Positions 48,046 through 57,248 of a DNA stretch of 64,000 nt are shown here, in pieces. Below the pieces are notes generated by a model. That model was not told where the DNA came from. It did no database searches and was given only the letters and a program-made list of their open reading frames with translations. Within the stretch, counting starts at the first letter, position 1. The number at the start of each line of letters is the position of its first letter. Source of the DNA: Desulfitobacterium dehalogenans ATCC 51507 (GTDB taxonomy: Bacteria > Bacillota > Desulfitobacteriia > Desulfitobacteriales > Desulfitobacteriaceae); NCBI RefSeq assembly GCF_000243155.2, contig NC_018017.1, positions 3,162,001 through 3,226,000 on the forward strand, read 5' to 3'. A program made the translations under genes and the position numbers.

Positions 48046-49185
48046 ATGACAACTTACAGAGAACAACAGGAAGCTTGGGAGGAACAGCACTTACGCCGTA
48101 ACGCAAAAAAATCAAAAAACGCAGAACGTTGGAAAAAAGAGACACCGGACATCTATAGAACTGAGTATCAACGAGATGTTGGAAGAATTCTATATTCAAA
48201 CCCATTTCGCCGGCTACGAATGAAGACTCAGATTTTTAAGGCAAGTGGACTTGAACAACATAACAGAACTCGCTTGACACACTCCTTGGAAGTATCACAA
48301 ATAGCCAAGTCTATTTCGCGACCTCTTCAACTCAACTTAGATCTCACAGAGGCTATAGCACTTGGCCATGATTTGGGGCATACTCCCTATGGTCATGCCG
48401 GAGAAACTGCACTAAAAAAATGCCTTAGTGGAATGACATTTCACCATAATGCTCAAAGTGTATGGATATTGAGAACAACTCTATGTAATCGCCTTGATAA
48501 CGCTACAGGAGAGCCATATCCTGGATTCAATTTAACCCATAATGTTGTCGAGGGAATTTTAAAGCATACAAATTGCTCAGGCACTATTAATGAATTGAAT
48601 CAAATCGACCGTTATGCTCCAGGCAAACCAGCTTCTCTTGAAGGACAAGTTGTCAATATTGCAGACGGAATTGCCTATCTAAAGCATGACATAGATGATG
48701 GAATAAGAAACGGATTAATAACAAAAGACGAGTTCAAAGTATTATGGAACAGCCTTACTGACATTCCGTTTGACCATAATTGGATCGATCATTTGATATA
48801 TGATGTCATTAGTAACAGCCAAAATAGAGATCACATATCTTTTAGCTCTGATTTTCTTAAAGTTTATGATACTATCAAGGGACATATTTATTCAGAGATA
48901 ATCTGTTCTCCAATGGTTGTGGCCACAGACCAAGAGGGAATTGAAAAGATATGCACTATCTTTGACTACTGCATAAATAACCCTGAATTTATCCTAAGAA
49001 AAAACAGAAAAATAAATCAGTACAAACTTGATAAATTCGGAGCGGAAAGAATGGTAGTAGATTATATTCAGTGGCTTGGAGATGAAAATGCAGATTTGGC
49101 GTATATGAACATAATCAATAACTTGTCTCCGGATACTGTTAGCGACGATTTTGACAACTACTATGAGGAAAAAATGACAGTTTAA
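48046..49185 (+). CDS. dGTPase-like HD-domain phosphohydrolase
   Basis: A 379-residue protein with the HD metal site of the dGTP triphosphohydrolase family: RTRLTHSLEVSQIAKSI, LGHDLGHTPYGHAGE and NIADGIAYLKHDIDDG. The family cleaves dNTPs to nucleoside and triphosphate; some bacterial members stop phage growth by depleting dNTPs. It has AGAGGAGG upstream and sits alone between repressor and integration genes, like cargo. Housekeeping versus defence role is not settled by sequence. Confidence 0.85.
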   Translation: MTTYREQQEAWEEQHLRRNAKKSKNAERWKKETPDIYRTEYQRDVGRILYSNPFRRLRMKTQIFKASGLEQHNRTRLTHSLEVSQIAKSISRPLQLNLDLTEAIALGHDLGHTPYGHAGETALKKCLSGMTFHHNAQSVWILRTTLCNRLDNATGEPYPGFNLTHNVVEGILKHTNCSGTINELNQIDRYAPGKPASLEGQVVNIADGIAYLKHDIDDGIRNGLITKDEFKVLWNSLTDIPFDHNWIDHLIYDVISNSQNRDHISFSSDFLKVYDTIKGHIYSEIICSPMVVATDQEGIEKICTIFDYCINNPEFILRKNRKINQYKLDKFGAERMVVDYIQWLGDENADLAYMNIINNLSPDTVSDDFDNYYEEKMTV

Positions 49186-49241
49186 ACGAAAAGTATTGTT
49201 GCCTTGCTTTCTTGTATCAATAATTTCCATTTATAGAACAC

Positions 49242-49269
49242 TTGTTCTTTTTTCAACATCTGCTATACT
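49242..49269 (+). promoter_or_regulatory. promoter for the excision/integration genes
   Basis: TTGTTC and TATACT separated by 16 bases, just upstream of the attenuator-like leader. Confidence 0.55.
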
Positions 49270-49287
49270 GAACACATAAATATGTTA

Positions 49288-49383
49288 GGGGCTCCGCGAT
49301 ATTCAGCCGGAAGTCCAGAACACTTAAACTTGTCAGAGGGCCCTCAGAGCCCCACATTTCTCCCTAGGGAGAGCTGTGGGGCT
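49288..49383 (+). promoter_or_regulatory. attenuator-like leader before the excisionase-like gene
   Basis: AGCCCCACA (49348) can pair with TGTGGGGCT (49375) to form a terminator-like hairpin with an inner CTCCC/GGGAG stem. The same GAGCCCC (49347) can instead pair with the earlier GGGGCTC (49288). The two pairings exclude each other, as in attenuators. The T-run after the hairpin is weak (ATTTCTATT). Confidence 0.5.
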
Positions 49384-49408
49384 ATTTCTATTAGCGGCTC
49401 CTTAGGAG

Positions 49409-49609
49409 GTGTATCAAACGCAAAATGACCGTTATTTAACCGTTACACAGGTAAGTGCAGCTCTCAAATTAAGTAAAGCGGAAACCATTGATTTTATTTT
49501 CAATAACCATATCAGAACTTATAAGGCTTTGCCTGATCACCGCTTTATGGTATCAATAAGGGACTTCAATCGAGCTTTTAGCCAAGTTAAAGAAATTGGA
49601 GGGGACTAA
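49409..49609 (+). CDS. excisionase-like small HTH protein
   Basis: A 66-residue protein with a winged-helix/MerR-like pattern (LTVTQVSAALKLSKAETIDFIFNNHIRTYKALPDHRFMV), like excisionases and recombination directionality factors. It lies 3 bases before the large serine recombinase. Start uncertain: the GTG at 49409 overlaps AGGAGG, and no ATG is in frame nearby. Confidence 0.6.
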   Translation: MYQTQNDRYLTVTQVSAALKLSKAETIDFIFNNHIRTYKALPDHRFMVSIRDFNRAFSQVKEIGGD

Positions 49610-49612
49610 CAA

Positions 49613-51706
49613 GTGTTTGGAATTGCAGAAATTAACTTAGATGAGGTATCTGCCTATGGTCGAGTCTCTTCTGAAGATCAGGCTGAAAGAGGTACCATCG
49701 AAAACCAAATTGACTTTGGTAATAAATACTGTGATTTGCACGGAATTAAGTTGGAAGAATGGTACCTGGATGACGGTGTTACAGGCACCATTCCCTTAGA
49801 GGAACGTAAAGATGGAAAGCGTCTTCTCGAAGACGCAAAAGCGGGCAAAATCAAAACTTTACTTATTTACAAGTTGGACAGGCTCGGGCGTTCAGCTCGA
49901 ATAATACTAAATTCAGTATATGAACTTGAAAAGCACGGAGTAAAAATTCGCAGCATGACAGAGCCTTTCGACACCAGCGATCCAGGCGGTAGATTCTTGC
50001 TAACCATATTGGCCGGCGTGGCAGACCTTGAAAGAGAGACTATTTTGCAGAGGATGTGGCTTGGTGCCAACAGAGCTGCAAAGAATGGAAAATGGTTAGG
50101 AGGCATTGTTCCATATGGATATAGAGTTGAAGACGGGTATTTAGCTCTATCAAACGATCCTATTCCAGGATTTGAATTATCTGAAGTCGATGTTATCATA
50201 TTGATTTATCGCTTAACTATTGAAAGACGTATGAACACCTATAAAATTGCTGACTACCTTAATGCTTTGGGTATTCCCCCTTCTTATACTAAGGATGGAC
50301 GTAAGGTATTGAAAGGAAAAAGAAAGGAAAACACCGCCGGAATTTGGTACCCAGGAAGAATAAGAGCTATACTTATTAGCTCAACTTATAAAGGAATACA
50401 TGAGTATGGTCGCCGGTCCCAAAAAGACCGCGAAATAATCACCCGAAAAGTTCCCGCAATTGTTACCTGCGAAATGTTCGATCAAGCCGCAGCTGTTCTT
50501 GAAGAAAATAGACTCGAAGCAACGAGGAACAAAATGCGTAATTACTTGCTCAGTGGACTTATTCGCTGCGGTAGTTGTAGCAGGACCTACACCGGTACCG
50601 CTTATAGTGGATCAAAAAATAAACTTACAGGTTATTATAGATGCCATAGTAAAAACATGTACCATGGTCCAAATGAAGAAAAATGCACCTCTAAGAATGT
50701 TCCTCAAGAATGGCTTGAAAATCTAGTATGGTCCGATATCGTGTATTTTGTAAGCAATCCTGATGATCTTTTAAACGAATTAGAAACGGAAATTGCTGAT
50801 GATAACTCCTATGTTGAACAACTAAATCAGGAAAAGGACCTTCTAACTAAAGCCATCAACCAAAAAGAATCTGAAAAGCAATCGATACTGGATCTGTTTC
50901 GGAAAAAGATAATTACTGTGGAAGATGTTGAACTACAGCTTCAAAAAATAAATACAGAGTCAATGCAGCTTAACGAAAGGTTAAGCCAATTAAATAAGTA
51001 TCCTGATCAGCAATTTACTGGCGAAGAAAAAATATCAAAAATTCAAGAGCTGCTCGCCTACTTGAAATCAAGAATTCATGAAGATATCCTTTGGGATGAA
51101 AAGAGAGAAATCGTTAAGATGCTTGTAAAACGAGTCATAGTAGAAACAATTCATGAAGATAAAAGCCCCACAGCAACTATTTACATTGAATATAGTTTCC
51201 AACATAGTGACCAACATAGTGAATCACACGGGTGTCCCTGCGGATGGTACGGGGATCCTAAGCGAGCATGTATCTGTACGCCACGTCAAATCAGTCATTA
51301 TCGTAACCGGATATCCGGCCCCTTACTGGATCGTTTCGATCTTCACATTGAAGTTCCCCGGGTGGAGTTTGATGAACTTCACCGGTATTCGGAAAGTGAG
51401 ACCTCAGCAGATGTTCAAAACCGTGTTCTCAAGGCACGCCGGCGCCAATGGGCCCGTCTAGGGGAGAGCAGAACTAATGCGGAGATGAGTGCTGGGGAAA
51501 CATCCACCTTCTGTAGTCTTGACTCCGCTGGGGAACAGCTTCTTCGTAATGTGTTCGACCGTCAGCACCTAAGCGCTCGCAGCCACGATAGAATACTGCG
51601 GGTTGCCCGTACCATTGCTGATTTAGATAGTAAGGAGAATATCTTTCCTCTTCATCTCGCCGAAGCCCTTCAATACCGAACCTTGGACCGCCCTACTGCA
51701 TACTGA
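49613..51706 (+). CDS. large serine recombinase fused to the C-terminus of ComM
   Basis: A 697-residue reading frame starting GTG after GGAGGGG. Residues 1-~150 are the catalytic domain (YGRVSSEDQAERGTIENQ with the nucleophile Ser; KLDRLGRSAR), followed by the recombinase domain, a zinc ribbon (IRCGSC ... YYRCHSKN ... KCTSKN) and a coiled coil. From HGCPCGWYGDPKRA onward (about residue 539) the frame is the C-terminal part of ComM/YifB (RQISHYRNRISGPLLDRFDLHIEVPRV). There is no stop between. This integrase inserts the element into comM, and its own 3' end then uses host sequence. In the circular form its C-terminus must differ. Confidence 0.9.
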   Translation: MFGIAEINLDEVSAYGRVSSEDQAERGTIENQIDFGNKYCDLHGIKLEEWYLDDGVTGTIPLEERKDGKRLLEDAKAGKIKTLLIYKLDRLGRSARIILNSVYELEKHGVKIRSMTEPFDTSDPGGRFLLTILAGVADLERETILQRMWLGANRAAKNGKWLGGIVPYGYRVEDGYLALSNDPIPGFELSEVDVIILIYRLTIERRMNTYKIADYLNALGIPPSYTKDGRKVLKGKRKENTAGIWYPGRIRAILISSTYKGIHEYGRRSQKDREIITRKVPAIVTCEMFDQAAAVLEENRLEATRNKMRNYLLSGLIRCGSCSRTYTGTAYSGSKNKLTGYYRCHSKNMYHGPNEEKCTSKNVPQEWLENLVWSDIVYFVSNPDDLLNELETEIADDNSYVEQLNQEKDLLTKAINQKESEKQSILDLFRKKIITVEDVELQLQKINTESMQLNERLSQLNKYPDQQFTGEEKISKIQELLAYLKSRIHEDILWDEKREIVKMLVKRVIVETIHEDKSPTATIYIEYSFQHSDQHSESHGCPCGWYGDPKRACICTPRQISHYRNRISGPLLDRFDLHIEVPRVEFDELHRYSESETSADVQNRVLKARRRQWARLGESRTNAEMSAGETSTFCSLDSAGEQLLRNVFDRQHLSARSHDRILRVARTIADLDSKENIFPLHLAEALQYRTLDRPTAY
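51225..51706 (+). pseudogene. comM: 3' fragment of host comM/yifB
   Basis: About 160 codons of the Mg-chelatase-like AAA+ family with CPCGWYGDP, SGPLLDRFDLHIEVPRVEF and the C-terminal LSARSHDRILRVARTIADLD. The N-terminal ATPase part is separated by the element and expected beyond the left end. The host's ComM function (branch migration in natural transformation) is interrupted. Confidence 0.88.
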
Positions 51707-51729
51707 TCCTGCTATATAAAACAAGTCAG

Positions 51730-51772
51730 AAACGGCTGGAGAATAGGGCATTTCCCTGCTCTCCAGCCGTTT
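51730..51772. terminator. bidirectional terminator between comM and the sulfotransferase
   Basis: AAACGGCTGGAGA pairs with TCTCCAGCCGTTT. It serves the converging comM and 51791 genes. Confidence 0.75.
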
Positions 51773-51790
51773 GCTTTGCTATTATTATGC

Positions 51791-53680
51791 TTAAGCCGTA
51801 ATGCTAACTCCGGTCTCATAGAGCTTTTCTTCAGCAATGAGCTTAACCTGATACTTTCCGGATAATCCGGTCTTATTGATATAAACATCAATGTTACGAG
51901 GGTCTGCTTTTTGGAACGTCCCTACGCACATGGCTTGAAATGCCTGAGGTACGGTACTGATAGGATATCTTTTTACCCCGCCGTCTCCATCCACCAAGAG
52001 CAACTGAGCCAGTTCCCCTGCGTCAAAGATAGCATTCAAGAGAATTCGATCCTCTTCTTCTGTGATGGATGCTTCATAATGATCCGGCACCCTCTCACCT
52101 GTCTCCACTGCCTTAATCTTCATTTTTGTCTCTTGGGTCTCAACTAAATTGCCGAGTATTTTTCCCTCGCCTAATTCGGCAGTTTCGTAGGCATAGTAGA
52201 GGGGTAGTTTTTCTGCCCGGTAACAATTAGCAGGTACTTGTAATTCATACATAAGCACATCATCTTTGAGCTCACAGGTAATGGAATTAAAGGTGTACAC
52301 ATTATCCTTAAACTCCGGTTGTAATACCTTCATAACCGCCATACCTTCGCAGGTTTCGCCGTTTTCATAGCCAATACCACCGGAGTGAACCAGATAGTGA
52401 CCTTCATCATAATACTCAACATTGCAAATGTAAGGTGAGAAAAATTCAGCGCCCCGTTCTTTCCCATATTGCCATACTTGTTCTATGGTCATCTTTTCAG
52501 TATCAATACGGTATCTTACACCACGGCTGAAATTCTGGCTGTTGGGCAAGTAGTTTTCTTTGTTTTTTGCTCTGAAGTGACCATTGTCAAAAAGCATGAT
52601 ATCTCCATCGGGCAAAACAACACAAGCATGCTGCTCATACTGCCAGTCGAACTCCCCTTCCCCAACCGGGGTAAAGAAGTATTGATCCACCATGTCCTGA
52701 GGCCACCCTTCAGGGTCCCCAATGATCCAGTTTAACTCCCCTGTTTCATAATCAATATTGATCACTGCGTCTTGGTGACGACCGGATAAACTTAGGCTGT
52801 TGGTCTTCCTATCATACCAAACGGCATTATTGTGAAACCAGTCGTGAGCATCTTGACTTCCGGAACCGGCTACATCCTGTGGCAAGACCTTTTTATAGTC
52901 CCAGGATTTCAGAATTTCCCCTGTTTCGGCATCCAGCAGCACACACATATCCTCAACCGTACCGGAGTAAAAATCAAAGGTGAGAACCAGGATGTTGCCA
53001 TCCTCCATTACGAATTGATCATGATGGTATCCGCTGGGCAGACGGTATTCCTTGAATATTTTCCCGCTAAAGGCCATTTCATAAAGGCCTGTGGTGAAAT
53101 AAGGCATTTTCACCAAACGTTCAGTTCCAATAAGAATATGGCCATTAGGTATACGCTTGAGGTCAAAGGCGAAATTTCTCGTAGCATACCAGCGAACCTC
53201 ACCTGCATAGTCATAGCCTACAGGCATAGCTTTCATAGCCGCCGTCAGGAACATCAGATTATTTCCCATGTATTCAGAAGTAGTCTTAATCGAGGTGGCT
53301 ACCGGAACATCAGGATGAAGGGGCCCGGTTTTGATGGTTACCGTGTTCCTCTGTCCATTAGCCAGGACGATTTCAACCTTATTTTCGTAATCTGCATAAA
53401 GCCCATAAATCGGTAGAATATGCTTCTTATTAGCAGGAAATGTATGCCGGATATCTCCAGGATGCTCTTTTCCACGAACGATAATCGTGGCCTCAGTGGA
53501 TACCGGTGTTTCAAATAATATCATGGCCGTTAAGGGGCAAATCTCATAGGGATTGAGTTCAACCAGTGGGTTAGCCAGCGTATAATGGCCCGCTGAGAAT
53601 TCAGCTAAAAAAGCTTCTTCAAAATCCTTTTGCCTATGGATAATATGGGGAATTTGTTCACTTTTGATCGGATTCATCAT
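51791..53680 (-). CDS. aryl-sulfate sulfotransferase (AssT-like)
   Basis: A 629-residue enzyme that moves sulfate between phenolic compounds without PAPS. An N-terminal Ig-like domain (~1-110) is followed by a beta-propeller with conserved HDWFHNNAVWYD, EQHACVVLPDGDIMLFDNGHFR and a third His-bearing region matching the AssT active site. No signal peptide is visible, so it may be cytoplasmic, unlike E. coli AssT. It is followed upstream by an MFS transporter 28 bases away, suggesting an uptake-plus-transfer pair. Confidence 0.85.
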   Translation of the reverse strand: MMNPIKSEQIPHIIHRQKDFEEAFLAEFSAGHYTLANPLVELNPYEICPLTAMILFETPVSTEATIIVRGKEHPGDIRHTFPANKKHILPIYGLYADYENKVEIVLANGQRNTVTIKTGPLHPDVPVATSIKTTSEYMGNNLMFLTAAMKAMPVGYDYAGEVRWYATRNFAFDLKRIPNGHILIGTERLVKMPYFTTGLYEMAFSGKIFKEYRLPSGYHHDQFVMEDGNILVLTFDFYSGTVEDMCVLLDAETGEILKSWDYKKVLPQDVAGSGSQDAHDWFHNNAVWYDRKTNSLSLSGRHQDAVINIDYETGELNWIIGDPEGWPQDMVDQYFFTPVGEGEFDWQYEQHACVVLPDGDIMLFDNGHFRAKNKENYLPNSQNFSRGVRYRIDTEKMTIEQVWQYGKERGAEFFSPYICNVEYYDEGHYLVHSGGIGYENGETCEGMAVMKVLQPEFKDNVYTFNSITCELKDDVLMYELQVPANCYRAEKLPLYYAYETAELGEGKILGNLVETQETKMKIKAVETGERVPDHYEASITEEEDRILLNAIFDAGELAQLLLVDGDGGVKRYPISTVPQAFQAMCVGTFQKADPRNIDVYINKTGLSGKYQVKLIAEEKLYETGVSITA

Positions 53681-53708
53681 TCAACACTCCTTATTGCAAT
53701 TGCGTACT

Positions 53709-55085
53709 TTAGTCAATTTCTTCTAGTGCTTTTCCACCCGTACGTGCCCCTAAGGCAAGAACGAACAAGCCTGAGAATGTCATTAAGGAAGCAATACCAA
53801 GATATAAGCCTTTAAAGCCGTATCCTGCCATGATGAGGGGAATAAAAAGTTGAGAAGCCGATACACCGAGACGTTGGCAGGCATTGACGATACCCACGGC
53901 GGTATTGCGCATTTTGGTCGGGAAATGTTCAGGAACATACGCCATGGCGATAAATCCGGTACCCATACCTAAAGCGTTTAACATAAATGCCACAATCATA
54001 ACGACCATATAGGTATTGCCCAGGCCGGCAAAGATTACGGTCATGATAGCACCTGCTAAAACACCTACGGCTATAGGAATCTTCCGACCGCCTTTATCTG
54101 AGAAGGGTGAAGAGAGGAACAGTCCCACCGGGCCACCCAGCATAAAGGCAGTACCAATGGTTAAGCTCTGTTCGAGGGTAAACCCTTTCATGGTGAGGAG
54201 GGTTGGTGTCCAGACAGATGTGGCAAAGCTGGCAATATTGATAGGAATACCAAAGCCCAACAAAATAAGCGTGCGTTTTAGATACTTCCCTTTGAACATT
54301 CCTGAAAACTGTTCAACAAAGCTTACTTTTGGCGGAGTATGCTTGGCAGCCTCTGTTAAATCGACTGCTACGCCACTGAGTTCTTCGACGATTTTCTCAG
54401 CTTCAGCGATTCTGCCTTTGCTTACCAGCCAACGTGGAGATTCTTTAAGATATTTAAGACCCAGTACGAAGCTTATAAAGCCTAAGCCACCGAGATAGAA
54501 AATAATCCGCCAAGCTTCCGGACTTGTAGGAATAATCGCTCTGGAAATAAATCCGATGGCCGGCATAGCCATAAACCCTCCGGCGGCGGTCAAGCTTTGC
54601 CATTTACCCCGGCTTTCTCCAGGAGCCATTTCCGCGATATAAGCAATTGAGGTAACCATCATCATGAAGATACCGAATCCGGTTGCTGCTCTGGCGAATA
54701 CGAAGACGGAAAAGTTGCTGGTTAAGCCGTTAAGGATAGACATAGAAGAGAAGATCAGCATAGCTAACAAAAAAGTCTTGCGACGGCCGATAGCATCAGA
54801 AATAAATCCTCCCAGGAATCCTCCAAGGGTCATGCCCAGAAAATAAGTTGAGGTAATTGTGGCGATTTGATTTTGTTGGAAAAACCCTCCACCAACAAGA
54901 GCAGGAGCAATAAAGGCAAAATTGTTATTGTCCATTTGCTCGAAAAAGTATGACAAAACAATGATGACAAATAAAAACAGATGCTGTTTGGACACAGCCA
55001 ATCCATCGAAATAGTTATTAGGTTTCTTTACTTTTGGCCCATCGGTAAGTGAAATTTCCTTACCTTGGTTAAATTCTACACTCAT
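53709..55085 (-). CDS. MFS transporter (aromatic/organic acid type)
   Basis: A 458-residue membrane protein with 12 predicted helices and MFS loop motifs (GGFLGGFISDAIGRRKTFL, and SDKGGRK between halves), close to the sugar/aromatic-acid:H+ symporter group. I chose ATG at 55085 (MSVEFNQGKE). Co-directional with the AssT gene, so it probably imports its substrate. Substrate unknown. Confidence 0.82.
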   Translation of the reverse strand: MSVEFNQGKEISLTDGPKVKKPNNYFDGLAVSKQHLFLFVIIVLSYFFEQMDNNNFAFIAPALVGGGFFQQNQIATITSTYFLGMTLGGFLGGFISDAIGRRKTFLLAMLIFSSMSILNGLTSNFSVFVFARAATGFGIFMMMVTSIAYIAEMAPGESRGKWQSLTAAGGFMAMPAIGFISRAIIPTSPEAWRIIFYLGGLGFISFVLGLKYLKESPRWLVSKGRIAEAEKIVEELSGVAVDLTEAAKHTPPKVSFVEQFSGMFKGKYLKRTLILLGFGIPINIASFATSVWTPTLLTMKGFTLEQSLTIGTAFMLGGPVGLFLSSPFSDKGGRKIPIAVGVLAGAIMTVIFAGLGNTYMVVMIVAFMLNALGMGTGFIAMAYVPEHFPTKMRNTAVGIVNACQRLGVSASQLFIPLIMAGYGFKGLYLGIASLMTFSGLFVLALGARTGGKALEEID

Positions 55086-55097
55086 ACATTTCCACAT

Positions 55098-55352
55098 CCT
55101 TTACATAGTCAGCCTAAAAATTGAAAGTATAGGTTCGGGGGCAAAGAAGAAAGACAGTACTTTCACAATTCCTCCTTCAAGGCTTTTCTGTGAGCCATAA
55201 AAATAAGTAAAACTGATGGACCAATTGGCTGACTTTATTGTAGGATATTGCTAGGGCTTTGCATAATATAGGTTTTGTTATGCCAGGTATGTGAAAAAAA
55301 ATATATGCACTTACTCGTGCATATATTGCATACCCATATTAAATTCCAACCT
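55098..55352. other. intergenic region between MFS and LysR genes
   Basis: Contains the LysR terminator (55293-55326) and the AT-rich promoter region of the MFS-AssT pair. No further gene seen. LysR boxes could be here but none stands out. Confidence 0.5.
55293..55326 (-). terminator. terminator of the LysR gene
   Basis: Minus strand: perfect ATATATGCAC-6-GTGCATATAT stem followed by eight T residues. Confidence 0.7.
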
Positions 55353-56282
55353 CTATTCTATCTGACTAATTAGGTTATCCTGAATCAGCTCTTTGACCAG
55401 AGCAAGCAACTCTCTTTCGATAGATGATAAAGATTCGTTAGGGTAGTATAAGATGAAAATATCCCACTGCTCACTTAACTCCGGCATGGGTATAGCTTTA
55501 ATCATTCCACTGCTCATATATAAATCGTTGAAGGATAAAATCTCTGGAAAAATGGAAAACCCGAAGTCCGCACCGATCAGCTTTTTAAGCAGCTCAATGT
55601 CTTCAACAACAATTGGCTTATTGAAAGGATATCCTAAGTTTCGCGAAGTTTGAATATAGTTTGTTTTATATGAAATCATTTTCATCGACTTAATATCAGA
55701 GAAGCTAATCCGTTCTCTATCTGCCAAAGGGTTCTTGCTGCTTAAGAAAAGCAATAATTTGGCCTGACCGCCGGAGATAATCTCGCATTCAATTTCAACG
55801 TCTTTAAGCTGCTTGAGTAAATCTTTTTTGCCCTCTTGTCCGCAGGGTATGACGCCTATGGAGTATGCTCCCTTATCCATGCGCTCCACAATTTCATAAT
55901 AGGGTGTCTCATGAATATGCAGATTAACCTCAGGATAAAGAGCGTGAAACCTCAGCAGTAGATCCGGGGCTATGGCATTAGCGAAGGCTCCCGGTATAGC
56001 CATCTGAAGATTACGGATTAGGACCTTTCTTCCATCCATAATTTCTTTAATCTTTTCGCTTAATCCCACAATATTTTTTGCCAATTCCAAGGCAACTTCT
56101 CCCTGCTCTGTAGGCAGCACACCTGTATTACTGCGTTCAAAGATTTTCAGGCCCAGTTCCTCTTCCAGCCGGCTGACGGATACGCTTAATGAGGGCTGGC
56201 TGATAAACAGTGAATTAGCAGCCTTGGATAGAGATCCATGTTCGTGAATCTTTATGATTTGGTCAAGCTGTTCTATACGCAT
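55353..56282 (-). CDS. LysR-family regulator 1
   Basis: A 309-residue protein with an N-terminal winged HTH (LSKAANSLFISQPSLSVSVSRLEEELG) and a periplasmic-binding-like effector domain. It lies next to the AssT-MFS genes, so it probably controls them in response to a substrate. The paralogous gene lies 15 bases upstream. Confidence 0.85.
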   Translation of the reverse strand: MRIEQLDQIIKIHEHGSLSKAANSLFISQPSLSVSVSRLEEELGLKIFERSNTGVLPTEQGEVALELAKNIVGLSEKIKEIMDGRKVLIRNLQMAIPGAFANAIAPDLLLRFHALYPEVNLHIHETPYYEIVERMDKGAYSIGVIPCGQEGKKDLLKQLKDVEIECEIISGGQAKLLLFLSSKNPLADRERISFSDIKSMKMISYKTNYIQTSRNLGYPFNKPIVVEDIELLKKLIGADFGFSIFPEILSFNDLYMSSGMIKAIPMPELSEQWDIFILYYPNESLSSIERELLALVKELIQDNLISQIE

Positions 56283-56297
56283 GGATGAATTTTCTCC

Positions 56298-57221
56298 TTA
56301 ACTATAGTTGCCGACAATTGTTTCGGTGAGCATCTTCTTTAATTGCCGCGCAGAATGCGACAAAGGTTTAGTTCTGGAATAGATGAGATACATTTTCATT
56401 TTGATTTCATCTTTTCCTTTCTCGATAGTGCGATAGTTCAACAACCCTTGTTCAAAAAACAAATCATTATAAAAGAAAAAACGAGGAAACAGAGCGATTC
56501 CCTGATTTTTTGCGATGATCATTTTCATGACCTCTCGGTTATAAACAATCAGGAATTGACTCTTAGTCGTATTGATCCCACAAATTCGTAGCAAATTACG
56601 ATATCTGCCGCAATAATCCACAAAAGTCATTCCTTCCAAATCGGACAATCTTATGATCTCTTTATCTGCTAATGGATGCTGATTACCGACAATCAAGCTC
56701 AGGTCATCCTGAATAATTTCTTCATAGGCTATATCACTTCCATCAAGGAGCCTTCGCATGGTCTCATCATAATTGCTGGTCCACACCGTGACCCCCATTA
56801 GACATGTTCCCGTGGCAACCTTTTCAATGATTGCAGTGTCTATATCCTCTGTAATCATTAGATTAATATTAGGGTATTTTCCGTTGAAACCAGTTATCAA
56901 ACAGCTGGCATATGAGTTGAAAACTCCCGGCGCAAGAGTCAGACTGAGATTTCCGGTTAGGTTGGCTTTGCCACTTGCCAGAGACTTAAGTTCCTCCATA
57001 TTATTAATTATTTCACGAGCCAGTCCGACAACTTCCTTCCCTTGACAGGTTGGAATTAAACCTGCTCGATTGCGCCGAAATATCTTATATCCTAACTCAT
57101 CTTCCAGGTTCTTCATGGAGTGGCTAAGCTGAGGCTGGCCCATAAAGAAAGTTTTCGCCGCTTCCGATATGGACCTTTTATTATTAATTTCAATAATATG
57201 CTGGAGTTGTTCTATTCGCAC
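56298..57221 (-). CDS. LysR-family regulator 2
   Basis: A 307-residue protein; GTG at 57221 after GGAGGG. HTH ISEAAKTFFMGQPQLSHSMKNLEDELG and an effector domain, similar in layout to regulator 1. It is in tandem with regulator 1 and directly downstream of the histidine kinase gene. Confidence 0.85.
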   Translation of the reverse strand: MRIEQLQHIIEINNKRSISEAAKTFFMGQPQLSHSMKNLEDELGYKIFRRNRAGLIPTCQGKEVVGLAREIINNMEELKSLASGKANLTGNLSLTLAPGVFNSYASCLITGFNGKYPNINLMITEDIDTAIIEKVATGTCLMGVTVWTSNYDETMRRLLDGSDIAYEEIIQDDLSLIVGNQHPLADKEIIRLSDLEGMTFVDYCGRYRNLLRICGINTTKSQFLIVYNREVMKMIIAKNQGIALFPRFFFYNDLFFEQGLLNYRTIEKGKDEIKMKMYLIYSRTKPLSHSARQLKKMLTETIVGNYS

Positions 57222-57248
57222 AGAAACTATCCCTCCAATAAAGTTCAT

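Larger units (their letters stand above)
1..51230. mobile_element. right-hand part of an integrative conjugative/mobilizable element
   Basis: Relaxase, MobC, ParA/ParB, primase, repressor, excisionase-like gene and a large serine recombinase at one end mark an integrated mobile element. The right boundary is where the recombinase frame becomes the conserved CPCGWYGDP region of ComM, at about 51,230. The left end is not in the window. No VirB4, VirD4 or TraG homologue was seen, so I cannot tell a self-transmissible element from a mobilizable one. Genes are mostly on the minus strand and more AT-rich than the host genes to the right. Confidence 0.85.

Noticed and set aside
49613-51200. Large serine recombinase as the shufflon enzyme
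   Set aside because: It is placed with the excisionase-like gene at the attachment junction and is typical of an integrase; the array cores do not resemble the comM junction.
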